Positions 17,079 to 25,151 of a stretch of 42,899 nt of DNA are shown here, piece after piece. This DNA is from Oceanobacillus kimchii X50 (GTDB lineage Bacteria > Bacillota > Bacilli > Bacillales > Amphibacillaceae): the NCBI RefSeq assembly GCF_000340475.1, contig NZ_CM001792.1, positions 144,008 to 186,906 of the forward strand. The letters are read 5' to 3'. Position 1 is the stretch's first letter. The number at the start of each line of letters is the position of its first letter. A model generated the notes under the pieces. That model was not told the DNA's origin. It worked only from the letters and a program-made list of their open reading frames with translations, and made no database searches. The position numbers and the translations under genes were made by a program.

Positions 17079-17105
17079 AAAAAGGACTTCTCTACAAGTC
17101 CCTTT
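17079..17105 (-). terminator. Terminator of the MerR-ABC operon
   Basis: Read on the minus strand, AAAGGGACTT (17105-17096) pairs with AAGTCCTTT (17089-17081) around a 6-nt loop and is followed by T residues. It lies 20 bp after the permease stop. Confidence 0.8.
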
Positions 17106-17124
17106 CCCCCTTATTTTCATACCG

Positions 17125-17855
17125 TTACTTCCGATTCAAAATAAATATAGCTCCACCGAACCCTAAAATGCACCATACTATTAAATTAATATAATTTCCC
17201 ATCGTTGCATCAAAGGTAGAAGCAGCCAGTGAAGCGCGCATCACTTCTGCCATCGAATAAATTGGTAACACTTCATGAAGTGACTGAAGCCAGTTAGGTA
17301 GCCGTTCCATTGGAAAATTTACCGGTGAAAACATAAGTGCTCCAAATACAACAATTTGGGAAATACCCATCGATGCTGTAGGTGACAACAGATAGGAAAA
17401 TCCATATCCAACACCAATTGAAGTTAATGCAATCATTAGTAATGCCGGGACTACCGTCCAGGAGATATCATATCCCGGAGTGAACATGAGTTGTGCAACA
17501 ATAGAAGAAACGATTATTCCCGGCAAGGTAATCAATAACCATATGGTTGTATCTGCCCCAAGGATAACAGAGCGACTAACAGGCCAGGTACGCATGTACT
17601 CCATATATCCGTCTGTCTTTGCAGTACCAATTTGTTGAGGCAGGATAACCATTCCTGCAATAATCAAAACAATCGTCGGGGCTCCTGTTGCTAAAAATAG
17701 AATCGTTTCCGTATCCGGGTTTGGTATAAGATAGGAAAACCCTATAACAATTCCAGTGGATATCAGTATTTGTAATAAAGTCATAAATATAAAAAACCGG
17801 CATTTCTAAGAAGCTGCATTTGAAAAACATACTTATAATGGCTGACCGTATTCAT
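17125..17855 (-). pseudogene. ABC-2 type permease, one-base frameshift
   Basis: Membrane subunit of the exporter encoded with the upstream ATPase. Six hydrophobic segments are visible (for example LLQILISTGIVIGFSYL, APTIVLIIAGMVILP, IWLLITLPGIIVSSIVA, ALLMIALTSIGVGYGFSYLL, ISQIVVFGALMFSPVNF, and the C-terminal YINLIVWCILGFGGAIFIL). The start MNTVSHYKYVFQMQLLRNAGF lies at 17855, overlapping the ATPase end by 23 bp and preceded by GGGGG. That frame stops at once because the A6 run at 17791-17796 (T6 on the coding strand) needs one more base; with it, the protein is 243 residues. The resemblance to other ABC-2 permeases with LPNWLQ before the last helices is normal. Sequence error is likely. Confidence 0.8.
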
Positions 17856-18789
17856 TACGAAGCTGCCCCCTTTTAGAAGTTAGTTCGATATAAACATCCT
17901 CAATTGTAGTTGGAGACAGGGAATAGTCTATAACAAGGCCTTTATCTGTCAGATTCTTTGCCCAATCAATCGTAGATGATACTTTTGATGGGTCTAAAGA
18001 GAAAATAAGACGGGATCCGTTCTGATGCGGGGAAAGTGACCAGTCAGGAACCTCAATATTTATAAATTCGTTTTCCAGACTAAGTTCAATTCGCATCCGG
18101 TCTTCTACTAAACTTTTTACTTCTGAAGGATTCCCTTGTGTCAATATTTTTCCTTTATCCATAATAGCCACCCGATCCACTGCCTTTTCCGCTTCCAGAA
18201 CATTGTGCGTTACTAAAATAACGGCGCTCCCGTTTTTCGTCAATTCACGTATTACCTGCCAAAGGTAACTTCTGCGAACCGGATCAACATCATTAGTTGG
18301 CTCATCAAGAATAACTAACTCACCTGGGGCGATCACCGCCATACAAAACGCTGTCAGCCTTCGCACTCCACCTGACAGTTTTTCGCCTTCTGTATTCGCC
18401 CAAGCCCCCATATCCAATGCTTCAAAGAGCGCTTCGACCCGCTTTGGTTCAAACTTTTTCCCCATCCGCATTTTCCCTATCAGCGTCACTGCCTGCTTTG
18501 GAGTAAGTAAGCCCAGTGACACTTGGGATTGCGGCTGTATGGAACAAATGGATCTGGCATGAGCAGATGATTGTGTTACTGATTTCCCCAGTAAATGAAT
18601 GTCCCCATGATCAGGTGTTAACAGTCCTAATATTTGATTAACCAACGTTGTTTTTCCCGCACCATTATGTCCAAGAAGCCCAAATATTTCTCCTTTATTA
18701 ATCGTAAATGTGATATTGTCATTAGCAACATTTTTGGATTCTCCTTTACCATGAAAAACCTTCGTAACACCTTTTATATCGAGAATCAT
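17833..18789 (-). CDS. ABC transporter ATP-binding protein
   Basis: Energy-coupling subunit of an ABC-2 exporter, 318 residues. Walker A GHNGAGKTT is near residue 39, the signature LSGGVRRL near 138, Walker B LVILDEPTNDVDP near 158 and the H-loop VTHN near 195. The last 90 residues form the variable C-terminal extension of drug- or lantibiotic-type exporters. Its ATG overlaps the merR stop (ATGA at 18786-18789), and it overlaps the permease, so the three genes form one tightly packed operon. Substrate unknown; the MerR partner suggests a toxic compound or drug. Confidence 0.9.
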   Translation of the reverse strand: MILDIKGVTKVFHGKGESKNVANDNITFTINKGEIFGLLGHNGAGKTTLVNQILGLLTPDHGDIHLLGKSVTQSSAHARSICSIQPQSQVSLGLLTPKQAVTLIGKMRMGKKFEPKRVEALFEALDMGAWANTEGEKLSGGVRRLTAFCMAVIAPGELVILDEPTNDVDPVRRSYLWQVIRELTKNGSAVILVTHNVLEAEKAVDRVAIMDKGKILTQGNPSEVKSLVEDRMRIELSLENEFINIEVPDWSLSPHQNGSRLIFSLDPSKVSSTIDWAKNLTDKGLVIDYSLSPTTIEDVYIELTSKRGQLRNEYGQPL

Positions 18790-19523
18790 TCTTTTAATTC
18801 CTCCTTTGCAATAAAAACACTTTCAATGAATTGAATAACTTTTTTGTTCATTGGGTAAAAAACAATGCCTTCCTTTAAATTTTGCAGTGCTTCCCACATA
18901 TCTCCAAGTAATTTTTCATCATTTCCATAAAATTCCTTTGCTTGATTCAACCAGCTTTCCACCATCTGTTGTGCTTTTTCTGAAGCTGGGTCAATGTTAA
19001 GATTATTTTTGATATCATGAATGACCTTCATCCATTTCCTTATGTCTTCCTCACTTATATTTTGCACATTCATATCCATGATTTTTTTCATTTCATCGTC
19101 ATTCAAGTAATCTTTATATTGCTGTAAGGCTTCTTCTGGATCCTGTTGATACAACTGAATAATACTAAAAATAATTTTCCAGTTAATTTCTCCCTCGATC
19201 TCAATGGAATACGAAACACCGAGCAGTGCTTGCTCCAGGACCTGCAGTCGTTCCTGTTCTCGTTTAACCAATTCCAGCTGCTGCTGGATCGACTCTTGCC
19301 AGGTCGAAGTGGAATTTTCCAGGATATCTTTAATTTGCTCCAGAGAAAATCCCATATATTTTAAAGCTAAAACTCGTTCCAGTCGCATAACGTCATCTTC
19401 ACTGTATAAGCGGTGCCCTCCCTCCGTTTTTGATGAAGGTTTAATCAAACCAATTTCATCATAATAATCCAATGTCCTCACAGTAACTCCTGTATTTTTC
19501 GAGAGTTTTCCAATCGTGTACAT
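18786..19523 (-). CDS. MerR family transcriptional regulator
   Basis: Repressor/activator of 245 residues that probably controls its own ABC operon. The winged-helix MerR domain covers about residues 1-75: YTIGKLSKNTGVTVRTLDYYDEIGLIKPS, GGHRLYSEDDVMRLERVLALKYMGFSLEQIKDIL. A dimerisation coiled coil follows (IQQQLELVKREQERLQVLEQ), and the C-terminal part resembles TipAS-like ligand domains with many helices. The ATG at 19523 is preferred over the adjacent GTG because GAGGTG lies 5 nt before it. The promoter upstream has the 19-bp spacer typical of MerR control. Confidence 0.9.
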   Translation of the reverse strand: MYTIGKLSKNTGVTVRTLDYYDEIGLIKPSSKTEGGHRLYSEDDVMRLERVLALKYMGFSLEQIKDILENSTSTWQESIQQQLELVKREQERLQVLEQALLGVSYSIEIEGEINWKIIFSIIQLYQQDPEEALQQYKDYLNDDEMKKIMDMNVQNISEEDIRKWMKVIHDIKNNLNIDPASEKAQQMVESWLNQAKEFYGNDEKLLGDMWEALQNLKEGIVFYPMNKKVIQFIESVFIAKEELKE

Positions 19524-19549
19524 CACTTCACCTCATCTTTATTTTCTTT

Positions 19550-19580
19550 AGTATAAATCAGCACGTTACGTGTTGTTCAA
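19550..19580 (-). promoter_or_regulatory. MerR-type promoter and operator
   Basis: On the minus strand TTGAAC (19580-19575) and TATACT (19555-19550) are separated by 19 bp, the long spacer that MerR proteins correct by twisting DNA. The spacer carries the perfect palindrome CACGTAACGTG (19562-19572). This predicts autoregulation and ligand-dependent induction of the merR-ABC operon. Confidence 0.85.
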
Positions 19581-19962
19581 TAGGTGAATGAAAAAATTTT
19601 AAAAGAAATTTACGTTTACCTGTAAGGTGAAGAAAACTCTTCAGTTAATGGGATTTAATTTTTAGTCACTGGAATACTAAGTAAAAATCCCTCTTCTTGA
19701 ATCAGGCGCTTATTGAAGATCAACATTAGAAAGTGATCAAACTTTTAAAAAATGAACAAAAAAGAAAATTTTTATCAATCTTTATTTCTAAACTACATTT
19801 AGATTTATAGAAAAAAAGCCCCTTATGTTCCTTTAATGAATTTAATTTTATTGTCAACAAACAAATGTCCAGCACCTTTTGATCACACAAATGTGGATTA
19901 GATATAAGTTGAAGATTCTAGGAAACATTAAAATACTATTAGGTGAATTTTCAATAATTTTG
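19581..19962. other. Gene-free stretch between divergent regulators
   Basis: AT-rich sequence between the MerR and TetR promoters. No ORF with a ribosome site, tRNA or terminator was seen. The part near 19690-19740 looks less AT-rich and could be a relic of coding sequence, but it was not recognised. Confidence 0.35.
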
Positions 19963-19992
19963 ATTGACCGTTCAATTTTTTAATTGTATAAT
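19963..19992 (+). promoter_or_regulatory. Promoter and operator of the tetR gene
   Basis: TTGACC (19964-19969) and TATAAT (19987-19992) have a 17-bp spacer. The -35 element lies inside the palindrome ATTGA-CCGT-TCAAT (19963-19976), which resembles TetR-family operators, so autorepression is likely. Confidence 0.75.
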
Positions 19993-20013
19993 CAACATTA
20001 AGGAGGGTGTAAT

Positions 20014-20613
20014 ATGGATACGAAACAATATTTAATTGCCGATGCAAGAAAAGAACAAATTATAAAGGCTGCCATAGAAGTTTTAACAGAGATAGGCTAC
20101 ATCAAAACAAGCCTCTCTAAAATTGCTAAAAAAGCACAAGTCAGTACAGGGCTAATTTCTTATCACTTCTCAGGTAAAGATGATTTAATGAATAATACTT
20201 TAGCTTATCTGGTTCAAGAAGAACGAGCTTTTATTAAAGATAAAGTAGACAATAAGCAAACTTATATGGAGAAGTTACTCGCTTTTATTGAAGCAAGTTT
20301 AGTACATCAAGTCATTTATAGGGCAAATACAACAGCTTTACTTGAGATTGTTTTCAATGCACGTACACCAGATAATATTCCTTATTATTTAGTAAAAACG
20401 GACGCTGATGATGAATTGCATGAATTGTTGAAAGAAATTCTTCATAAAGGACAGGAATTGAAAGAGTTTGGCGATTTTGACTCTCAGGTCATGGCAACAA
20501 TGATTCGGGGATCTATATCAGGGTCGGTATCGTTGCCACAATATGAAATTGAGCTCGACCTTGAAGATTATAGTGAAAAGGTGATGGAGAATATTCTCAA
20601 GATGGTGAAATAA
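20014..20613 (+). CDS. TetR family transcriptional regulator
   Basis: DNA-binding repressor of 199 residues. The N-terminal helix-turn-helix is typical: RKEQIIKAAIEVLTEIGYIKTSLSKIAKKAQVSTGLISYHFSGKDDL (about residues 12-58). The rest is helical and would hold the ligand. The ribosome site AAGGAGGGTG precedes the ATG, and a palindromic operator overlaps its -35 element. The next gene starts 30 bp downstream on the same strand and is probably in the same transcript and under the same control. Ligand unknown. Confidence 0.9.
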   Translation: MDTKQYLIADARKEQIIKAAIEVLTEIGYIKTSLSKIAKKAQVSTGLISYHFSGKDDLMNNTLAYLVQEERAFIKDKVDNKQTYMEKLLAFIEASLVHQVIYRANTTALLEIVFNARTPDNIPYYLVKTDADDELHELLKEILHKGQELKEFGDFDSQVMATMIRGSISGSVSLPQYEIELDLEDYSEKVMENILKMVK

Positions 20614-20643
20614 TGGTCCTAAGGAAAGGAGAATAAATGTCAC

Positions 20644-21309
20644 ATGTTCCAATCCGTTCGTCAGCGTAAACGTCGTAGAGGTATGAAGAAAGTAAAAGCA
20701 GGGGATGGACATCTTTTAAAAAATTATCGATTATGGCACATATTTACTCATTCATTATTTCATATAACGATCACGAGTGAAAATAATGAGAAAACCTACT
20801 ATGCACTCAAATCAAGGTATTTTGCAGAAGACTCTAGTGTTGATTTATACCTCAATAGAAAACATATTGCCTACTCTACACTTCCAGCAACTATTCCAAT
20901 AAAAGATGGAATTATTGAGGTGAAAAGCGGAGGAAGCGGGATTAATAGTATTCAGTATATAACTGATAAAAAAGCAACATTTTCTGTTTCCCCGGATAAA
21001 CGATCGATTCGAGGGGTAAGAATGTGGTTGCATAAAAGCTACCCGATGGTTAGTTCTCTTATGGCAGGGGGAGCAATCGTCATTCTATTAATGTCAATCG
21101 CTCTAAGTTTACCTCAACTTATCGAGTCCATTTCTAAAATTCCATGGGTTGCTGAAAATATTGGTACGTTTCAGTCTCCATTTACATTATCTATTTGGAT
21201 GAATGTAGCGATTGGTATCGCAGGGGCCATAGCTGCGACAGAAAGAGCACTCATGCTCCGTAGTCATTGGCTAATTGACATGGAGACAGCCGGCTGGGGT
21301 GAAAACTGA
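20644..21309 (+). CDS. Unrecognised membrane protein downstream of tetR
   Basis: A 221-residue protein that I do not assign to a family. It starts with a basic stretch (QRKRRRGMKKVK), followed by a soluble beta-rich region to about residue 125. Two hydrophobic segments follow: MVSSLMAGGAIVILLMSIALSL (about 135-156) and the region ending SIWMNVAIGIAGAIAATERALML (about 183-206). The start is uncertain: an ATG at 20637 lies at better distance from AAAGGAG but opens only 10 codons (MSHVPIRSSA) in another frame, so a small indel near 20665 may have changed the N-terminus. The gene sits 30 bp after tetR and is probably cotranscribed, hence a candidate target of that repressor. Confidence 0.7.
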   Translation: MFQSVRQRKRRRGMKKVKAGDGHLLKNYRLWHIFTHSLFHITITSENNEKTYYALKSRYFAEDSSVDLYLNRKHIAYSTLPATIPIKDGIIEVKSGGSGINSIQYITDKKATFSVSPDKRSIRGVRMWLHKSYPMVSSLMAGGAIVILLMSIALSLPQLIESISKIPWVAENIGTFQSPFTLSIWMNVAIGIAGAIAATERALMLRSHWLIDMETAGWGEN

Positions 21310-21371
21310 ACTCGTAGTACAAAGAGAATAGTTTGAAGAGGAATTTAATATAAAAAGGAAGGGTTTATACT

Positions 21372-22343
21372 ATGCCTAAAATGAAATTCTTACTATATTC
21401 TGTATTTCTTATGATCGTGCTAACGGGGTGTGTTACTAATGACGAATCCCCTAATGAACATGAAAAAATGATCGAAGAAACAGGAGAAAATACAACTGAT
21501 ACTACCTATAACTATGATGGAGATGGAGGTTTTTTATGGAAAATTGATCATGAAGAAACCACTGCATACATCCATGGTAGCATCCATTTAGGTCACGTAG
21601 ATTACTACCCACTTTCTAATGAAATTGAAGAAGCCTATGCAAGTTCTGATATCATTCTTCCGGAAATTAATATGTTTGAAGTAGATATAACAGAAGAAGA
21701 ATTAAATGAAATGGCTATATTTGACGATGGTAAAACGCTTGATGAAGTATTGTCAGAAGATGTATATAATCATCTTTCAGATATTTTTAAAAAAAATGGC
21801 GTAGAATTGGAGTCGTTAAATAAGTACGAACCTTGGTATATAGAGACCTTACTCTCTGGATTTGTTCAGGAAGAAAGTGATTTGTCTGCAGAGTATGGAG
21901 TTGATTTATACTTTCTACAACAGGCCATAGAAGATAATAAAGAAATCATGGAGTTAGAGACGGTTGAAAGTCAATATGATATGCTAACTGGTTTTAGTCT
22001 CGATACGCAAACAGATAGACTTGAAACATTTATTGAGACGTACGAAGAACAAGCGGAAGGATTAAACAACTTAGGATATCATTGGATTAACAGCAACACG
22101 GAAGAAGGTAAAGAAGGCGTTAAAGAGTCGCTTTCAACCGGATTCGAGAGTTCTGATGATGAATTTCAACAAGAGATGAATGACAATCGTAATATAGATA
22201 TGGCAAATAAGATTGATGATTTATTACAAAGTAATAGTGGTCAAACCTATTTCGCAATTATTGGTGCTGCGCACACTGTAATTGAACCAAGTGTGCCGAG
22301 CATTCTTAAAGAGAAAGGGTACGATATAGAGCGAATATATTAG
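21372..22343 (+). CDS. TraB/GumN family lipoprotein
   Basis: Predicted lipoprotein of 323 residues. The signal peptide ends in the lipobox VLTGC with Cys20. The mature part contains the TraB/GumN signatures: TAYIHGSIHLG near residue 62-72, SSDIILPEIN near 91-100, and the C-terminal GAAHTVIEPSVPSILKEKGYDIERI. This family is thought to be metalloprotease-like with catalytic residues in the GxxHxG and GxxH motifs, both visible here. Ribosome site AAAAGGAAGGG lies before the ATG. It has its own terminator 50 bp downstream. Substrate and role are unknown. Confidence 0.85.
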   Translation: MPKMKFLLYSVFLMIVLTGCVTNDESPNEHEKMIEETGENTTDTTYNYDGDGGFLWKIDHEETTAYIHGSIHLGHVDYYPLSNEIEEAYASSDIILPEINMFEVDITEEELNEMAIFDDGKTLDEVLSEDVYNHLSDIFKKNGVELESLNKYEPWYIETLLSGFVQEESDLSAEYGVDLYFLQQAIEDNKEIMELETVESQYDMLTGFSLDTQTDRLETFIETYEEQAEGLNNLGYHWINSNTEEGKEGVKESLSTGFESSDDEFQQEMNDNRNIDMANKIDDLLQSNSGQTYFAIIGAAHTVIEPSVPSILKEKGYDIERIY

Positions 22344-22397
22344 GAAATAATTCTTAGGTATCATTCGTCATTAAATGATGTATAAATAAAATTGCAG

Positions 22398-22427
22398 CTT
22401 TCCTTAAGTAAAGGGAAGTTCTTTTTT
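22398..22427 (+). terminator. Terminator after the TraB-like gene
   Basis: CTTTCCTT (22398-22405) pairs with AAGGGAAG (22411-22418), one G-U pair, with a 5-nt loop, followed by TTCTTTTTT. Confidence 0.8.
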
Positions 22428-22639
22428 GGTTCATAATTCTAGGAAAAGAATTGACAAAGTAAAATCTTTTCCAATTTTTGATGAGAGTGAGCACTTAACA
22501 AACTTGACCTAATTCTTTACATTTGAAGTTCTTGGTTGAGGGGAATTACTAATTAGATTACGGATTATGTAAATAACAAATATATTTTATAATTAGAGTG
22601 TAAATTACACATCAACTAAGTTAGAGATTTTATTTTCAC
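22428..22639. other. Gene-free stretch before the MutS2-like leader
   Basis: AT-rich intergenic DNA with no ORF, hairpin or repeat that I can support. Confidence 0.4.
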
Positions 22640-22668
22640 TTTACTTTTTTATTAAGACATAGTATGAT
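22640..22668 (+). promoter_or_regulatory. Promoter of the MutS2-like gene leader
   Basis: TTTACT (22640-22645) and TATGAT (22663-22668) are separated by exactly 17 bp. The transcript would start near 22675, leaving a 400-nt leader before the gene at 23074. Confidence 0.65.
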
Positions 22669-22727
22669 TAAAAACACAAAATTAGATTTCAATGAAAATG
22701 ACTATATATTAAGAAGAGGTGCTTTTT

Positions 22728-22751
22728 GTGAGTGCGGTAGGTATTAAATAG
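22728..22751 (+). CDS. Candidate leader peptide MSAVGIK
   Basis: A 7-codon frame, GTG to TAG, with the good ribosome site AGAGGTG (22715-22721) six nt upstream. It lies about 53 nt after the predicted transcript start and overlaps the left arm of the first leader stem. Short peptides of this kind precede inducible antibiotic-resistance genes, where drug-stalled translation alters RNA folding. Translation of this peptide is inferred. Confidence 0.55.
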   Translation: MSAVGIK

Positions 22752-22947
22752 GTAAAATTTAATGGAATAAACACGATAGCAGAAGGGAATTATTTTCATA
22801 ATGTCCTTATATTTTGTTATGTCTTTATTCCAAATCCTATGAAGATACCTACAGTACCACTTTATAAAGCGTGTAATGGTTAGGGATGAAACTATATTAT
22901 TATAGTTTATTTCATTATGCAGATTACACATGCCTTATAAACGTTAT

Positions 22948-22976
22948 AAAAACTGCGGTATCCCCGCAGTTTTTTT
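22948..22976 (+). terminator. Leader terminator upstream of the MutS2-like gene
   Basis: AAAACTGCGG (22949-22958) pairs perfectly with CCGCAGTTTT (22964-22973) around a 5-nt loop, followed by T residues to 22976. It lies 98 bp before the gene's ATG, so without antitermination most transcripts should stop here. Confidence 0.9.
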
Positions 22977-23073
22977 GTGTTTATTTAAGTGAATAACCTA
23001 TAGTTGCAATATCATTGAAATCTAAGCGTAGGTATCTTCATTCATAGTCTAAAAAGAATGAGGAGATTACAAA

Positions 23074-24978
23074 ATGAATAATGCAACTTTCGAGAAGTTA
23101 CAATACAATGAATTAAAACAAATAATTAAATCTTACTGTGTAAGTGGATTAGGTAAACAATTACTAGATAAATTAGAACCGAGTTCAAATCTAAAAGTTG
23201 TTAAAAATCGTTTGAATGAAACAACAGAAGCGCGAAAAATCATAGATGCAAAAGGGCATATCCCATTTTTAGGAGTATCTAACATTGATAGCACCATACA
23301 AAATATTGAAAAAGATATAATTCTTGATCCAAGTGAATTGATAAGTGTCTCAGACTTTTTAAGAGGATGTAGAAAAATTAAAACGTTTATGATGGAAAAA
23401 GAATTTTTTGCACCAGTACTAGCATCTTATGCTAATTCAATGACTGGATTCCAGCATATCGAAGAAGAAATTAATTTCTCAATCAAAGGGAACAGTGTTA
23501 ATTCAGCTGCAAGCAGAGAATTAAAAAGAATTCGAAGCAAAATTGAAATAGCGGAGGAAAAGATAAAAGACCGCTTAAATAAATTTTTAAATAATGATAC
23601 AAACAAGAAGTATATTCAAGAGGCCTTTATTAGTAAAAAAGATGATCGTTATACGATTCCTATTAAGGCATCTTATAAAAATCAAGTTTCAGGTACCATA
23701 ATTGATGTTTCTTCTAAAGGCTCCACCGTGTTTATAGAACCAAATACAGTTACAAAGTTAGGTGAAGAACTTGCGAGTTTAAAAGCGGAAGAGGCGATAG
23801 AAGAATATCAAATACTAGCTACCTTATCTGGAATGATTTTAGAAAATATTTATGAAATCAAGGTAAACATGGAGCTTATTAGTCAATATGATATGGTATT
23901 TGCAAAAGCCAAGTTCAGTAAGGAGATTGACGGTTTAGAACCGAAACTAAACGATTATGGCTATATAAAATTAGTTGATTGTAAGCATCCGCTCTTAGTA
24001 GGAGAAGCTGTGCCACTTAATTTTGAAATAGGGCAGAATTACCGTAGTTTAATCATTACTGGCCCTAATGCTGGCGGGAAAACTATTGTGTTAAAGACAA
24101 TTGGATTGCTCACTTTAGCAACCATGTCAGGCTTTCATATTGCCGCAAATAAGGATTCGGAAATAGCAGTATTTGAAAACATCTTTGCAGATATTGGAGA
24201 CAATCAAAGTATAGAAAATGCGCTAAGTACATTTTCATCTCATATGAAAAACCTTTCAGAGATAATGCGGTTATCAAATAATAATACCCTTTTATTATTT
24301 GATGAAATAGGAAGTGGAACAGAACCGAATGAAGGATCAGCACTTGCAATTTCGATTTTAGAGGAATTTTATTACATGGGATGCATTACCGTAGCGACAA
24401 CTCATTACGGAGAAATTAAGCGATTTTCAGAAATACACGAGGACTTTATGAACGCAGCAATGCGATTTAATAATGATACGTTGGAACCTATGTATCAATT
24501 AGTGATAGGAAAATCAGGAGAGAGTAACGCTCTTTGGATTTCTAGAAAAATGAATGTTTCAGAGAATATTTTACGAAGAGCGAGTAATTATATGCAGAAC
24601 AAAGGTTATCAATTAGAACATGTCGATGAAAGTAAAATTCGGAAACCTAAAATTATAAAAGAGAAAAGTATTAAGTACAAGTATGATTACAGAAAAGGTG
24701 ACCGTGTGAAGTTATTAGAACATGATGATTTTGGAATTGTATATAAAGAAATGGATAATTTCTATAATGTTGTTGTGTTTTATAAAGGAGAATTTATTGA
24801 TGTAAATGTGAAGCGAATTTCTTTAGATATAACAGCGAAGGAATTATATCCAGAAGGCTATGATTTAGAGACATTGTTTGTTGATCATAAGACTCGAAAA
24901 ATAGAACATGATTTAGAACGTGGTTCCAAAAAAGCACTTCGAAAAGTACAAAAAGAAATTAAAAAAAGTAGAGAATGA
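23074..24978 (+). CDS. MutS2-like ATPase lacking the Smr domain
   Basis: A 634-residue MutS-family ATPase of the MutS2 branch. Residues 1-320 are the core/clamp helices (SSKGSTVFIEPNTVTKLGEELA is a MutS2-like segment). Walker A GPNAGGKT is at 330-337, followed by IVLKTIGLLTL; the switch ENALSTFSSHMKNL and Walker B LLLFDEIGSGTEPNEG (about 406-421) are intact, as is TTHYGEIK. Residues about 540-590 (KGDRVKLLEHDDFGIVY...) resemble the KOW-like domain of MutS2. The C-terminal Smr endonuclease domain is absent, making it about 150 residues shorter than B. subtilis MutS2. B. subtilis MutS2 is known to act on collided ribosomes. The terminator-controlled leader and the erm gene next door point to a ribosome role rather than mismatch repair; this is inference. 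Confidence 0.85.
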   Translation: MNNATFEKLQYNELKQIIKSYCVSGLGKQLLDKLEPSSNLKVVKNRLNETTEARKIIDAKGHIPFLGVSNIDSTIQNIEKDIILDPSELISVSDFLRGCRKIKTFMMEKEFFAPVLASYANSMTGFQHIEEEINFSIKGNSVNSAASRELKRIRSKIEIAEEKIKDRLNKFLNNDTNKKYIQEAFISKKDDRYTIPIKASYKNQVSGTIIDVSSKGSTVFIEPNTVTKLGEELASLKAEEAIEEYQILATLSGMILENIYEIKVNMELISQYDMVFAKAKFSKEIDGLEPKLNDYGYIKLVDCKHPLLVGEAVPLNFEIGQNYRSLIITGPNAGGKTIVLKTIGLLTLATMSGFHIAANKDSEIAVFENIFADIGDNQSIENALSTFSSHMKNLSEIMRLSNNNTLLLFDEIGSGTEPNEGSALAISILEEFYYMGCITVATTHYGEIKRFSEIHEDFMNAAMRFNNDTLEPMYQLVIGKSGESNALWISRKMNVSENILRRASNYMQNKGYQLEHVDESKIRKPKIIKEKSIKYKYDYRKGDRVKLLEHDDFGIVYKEMDNFYNVVVFYKGEFIDVNVKRISLDITAKELYPEGYDLETLFVDHKTRKIEHDLERGSKKALRKVQKEIKKSRE

Positions 24979-24984
24979 TATAAT
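24976..24984 (+). promoter_or_regulatory. Extended -10 promoter of the erm leader
   Basis: TGATATAAT at 24976-24984 is an extended -10 element; its TGA is also the stop codon of the preceding gene. No clear -35 is seen. A start near 24991 would give a leader that begins about 27 nt before the first leader peptide, as in erm(A). Confidence 0.6.
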
Positions 24985-25017
24985 TAACTTGTTTAAACAA
25001 GATATGGAGGGTTAAAT

Positions 25018-25065
25018 ATGTGTGCTAGCGTAGCAGTAGTAGAGTTTACTTTATCTCTTTCATAA
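25018..25065 (+). CDS. erm leader peptide 1
   Basis: A 15-residue peptide MCASVAVVEFTLSLS with GGAGGG six nt before the ATG. It matches the first leader peptide of staphylococcal erm(A) as I recall it (MCTSIAVVEITLSHS) in 11 of 15 residues and in length, including the IAVV-type stall motif (VAVV here). In erm(A), macrolide-stalled translation of this peptide starts the change in RNA folding. Confidence 0.9.
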   Translation: MCASVAVVEFTLSLS

Positions 25066-25091
25066 TGAAAAGAATGGAAAGGAGATAAAGT

Positions 25092-25151
25092 ATGGGAATA
25101 TTTTCTATATGTGTCTTTAAAAGAGTTCGTTATCAACCAGATCAAAAATAA
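25092..25151 (+). CDS. erm leader peptide 2
   Basis: A 19-residue peptide MGIFSICVFKRVRYQPDQK preceded by AAAGGAG. It corresponds to the second erm(A) leader and to the erm(C) leader (MGxFSIFV...VxYQPNxx), keeping the length and the conserved RYQP end. The stall region reads ICVF instead of IFVI/IFVI-like, a change that could alter which drugs induce. The end of its coding sequence forms arm 1 of the attenuator hairpin. Confidence 0.92.
   Translation: MGIFSICVFKRVRYQPDQK

Larger units (their letters stand above)
22675..22976 (+). promoter_or_regulatory. Structured leader with transcription attenuator
   Basis: A candidate ribosome-controlled attenuator. A 7-codon ORF (22728-22751) is followed by nested hairpins: TGGAATAAA with TTTATTCCA, AAGG..ATTAT with ATAAT..CCTT inside it, and a long stem GTGTAAT/ATTACAC enclosing AAACTATA/TATAGTTT. 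GTAGGTAT inside the small ORF (22737-22744) pairs with ATACCTAC (22845-22852). The same segment, as GATACC (22844-22849), can instead pair with GGTATC at 22957-22962 in the terminator's left arm and loop, and as a 14-nt block (22839-22852) with 23028-23041. This would let a stalled ribosome free it to prevent termination. Structures are read by eye. Confidence 0.65.

Noticed and set aside
22689..22931. An 80-codon minus-strand frame in the same leader
   Set aside because: It lies opposite a highly structured leader, has no ribosome site and an unlikely composition.
22675..22976. T-box riboswitch in the leader of the MutS2-like gene
   Set aside because: The conserved T-box sequence (AGGGUGGNACCGCG) is not present; the short ORF and pairings fit a peptide-controlled attenuator better.
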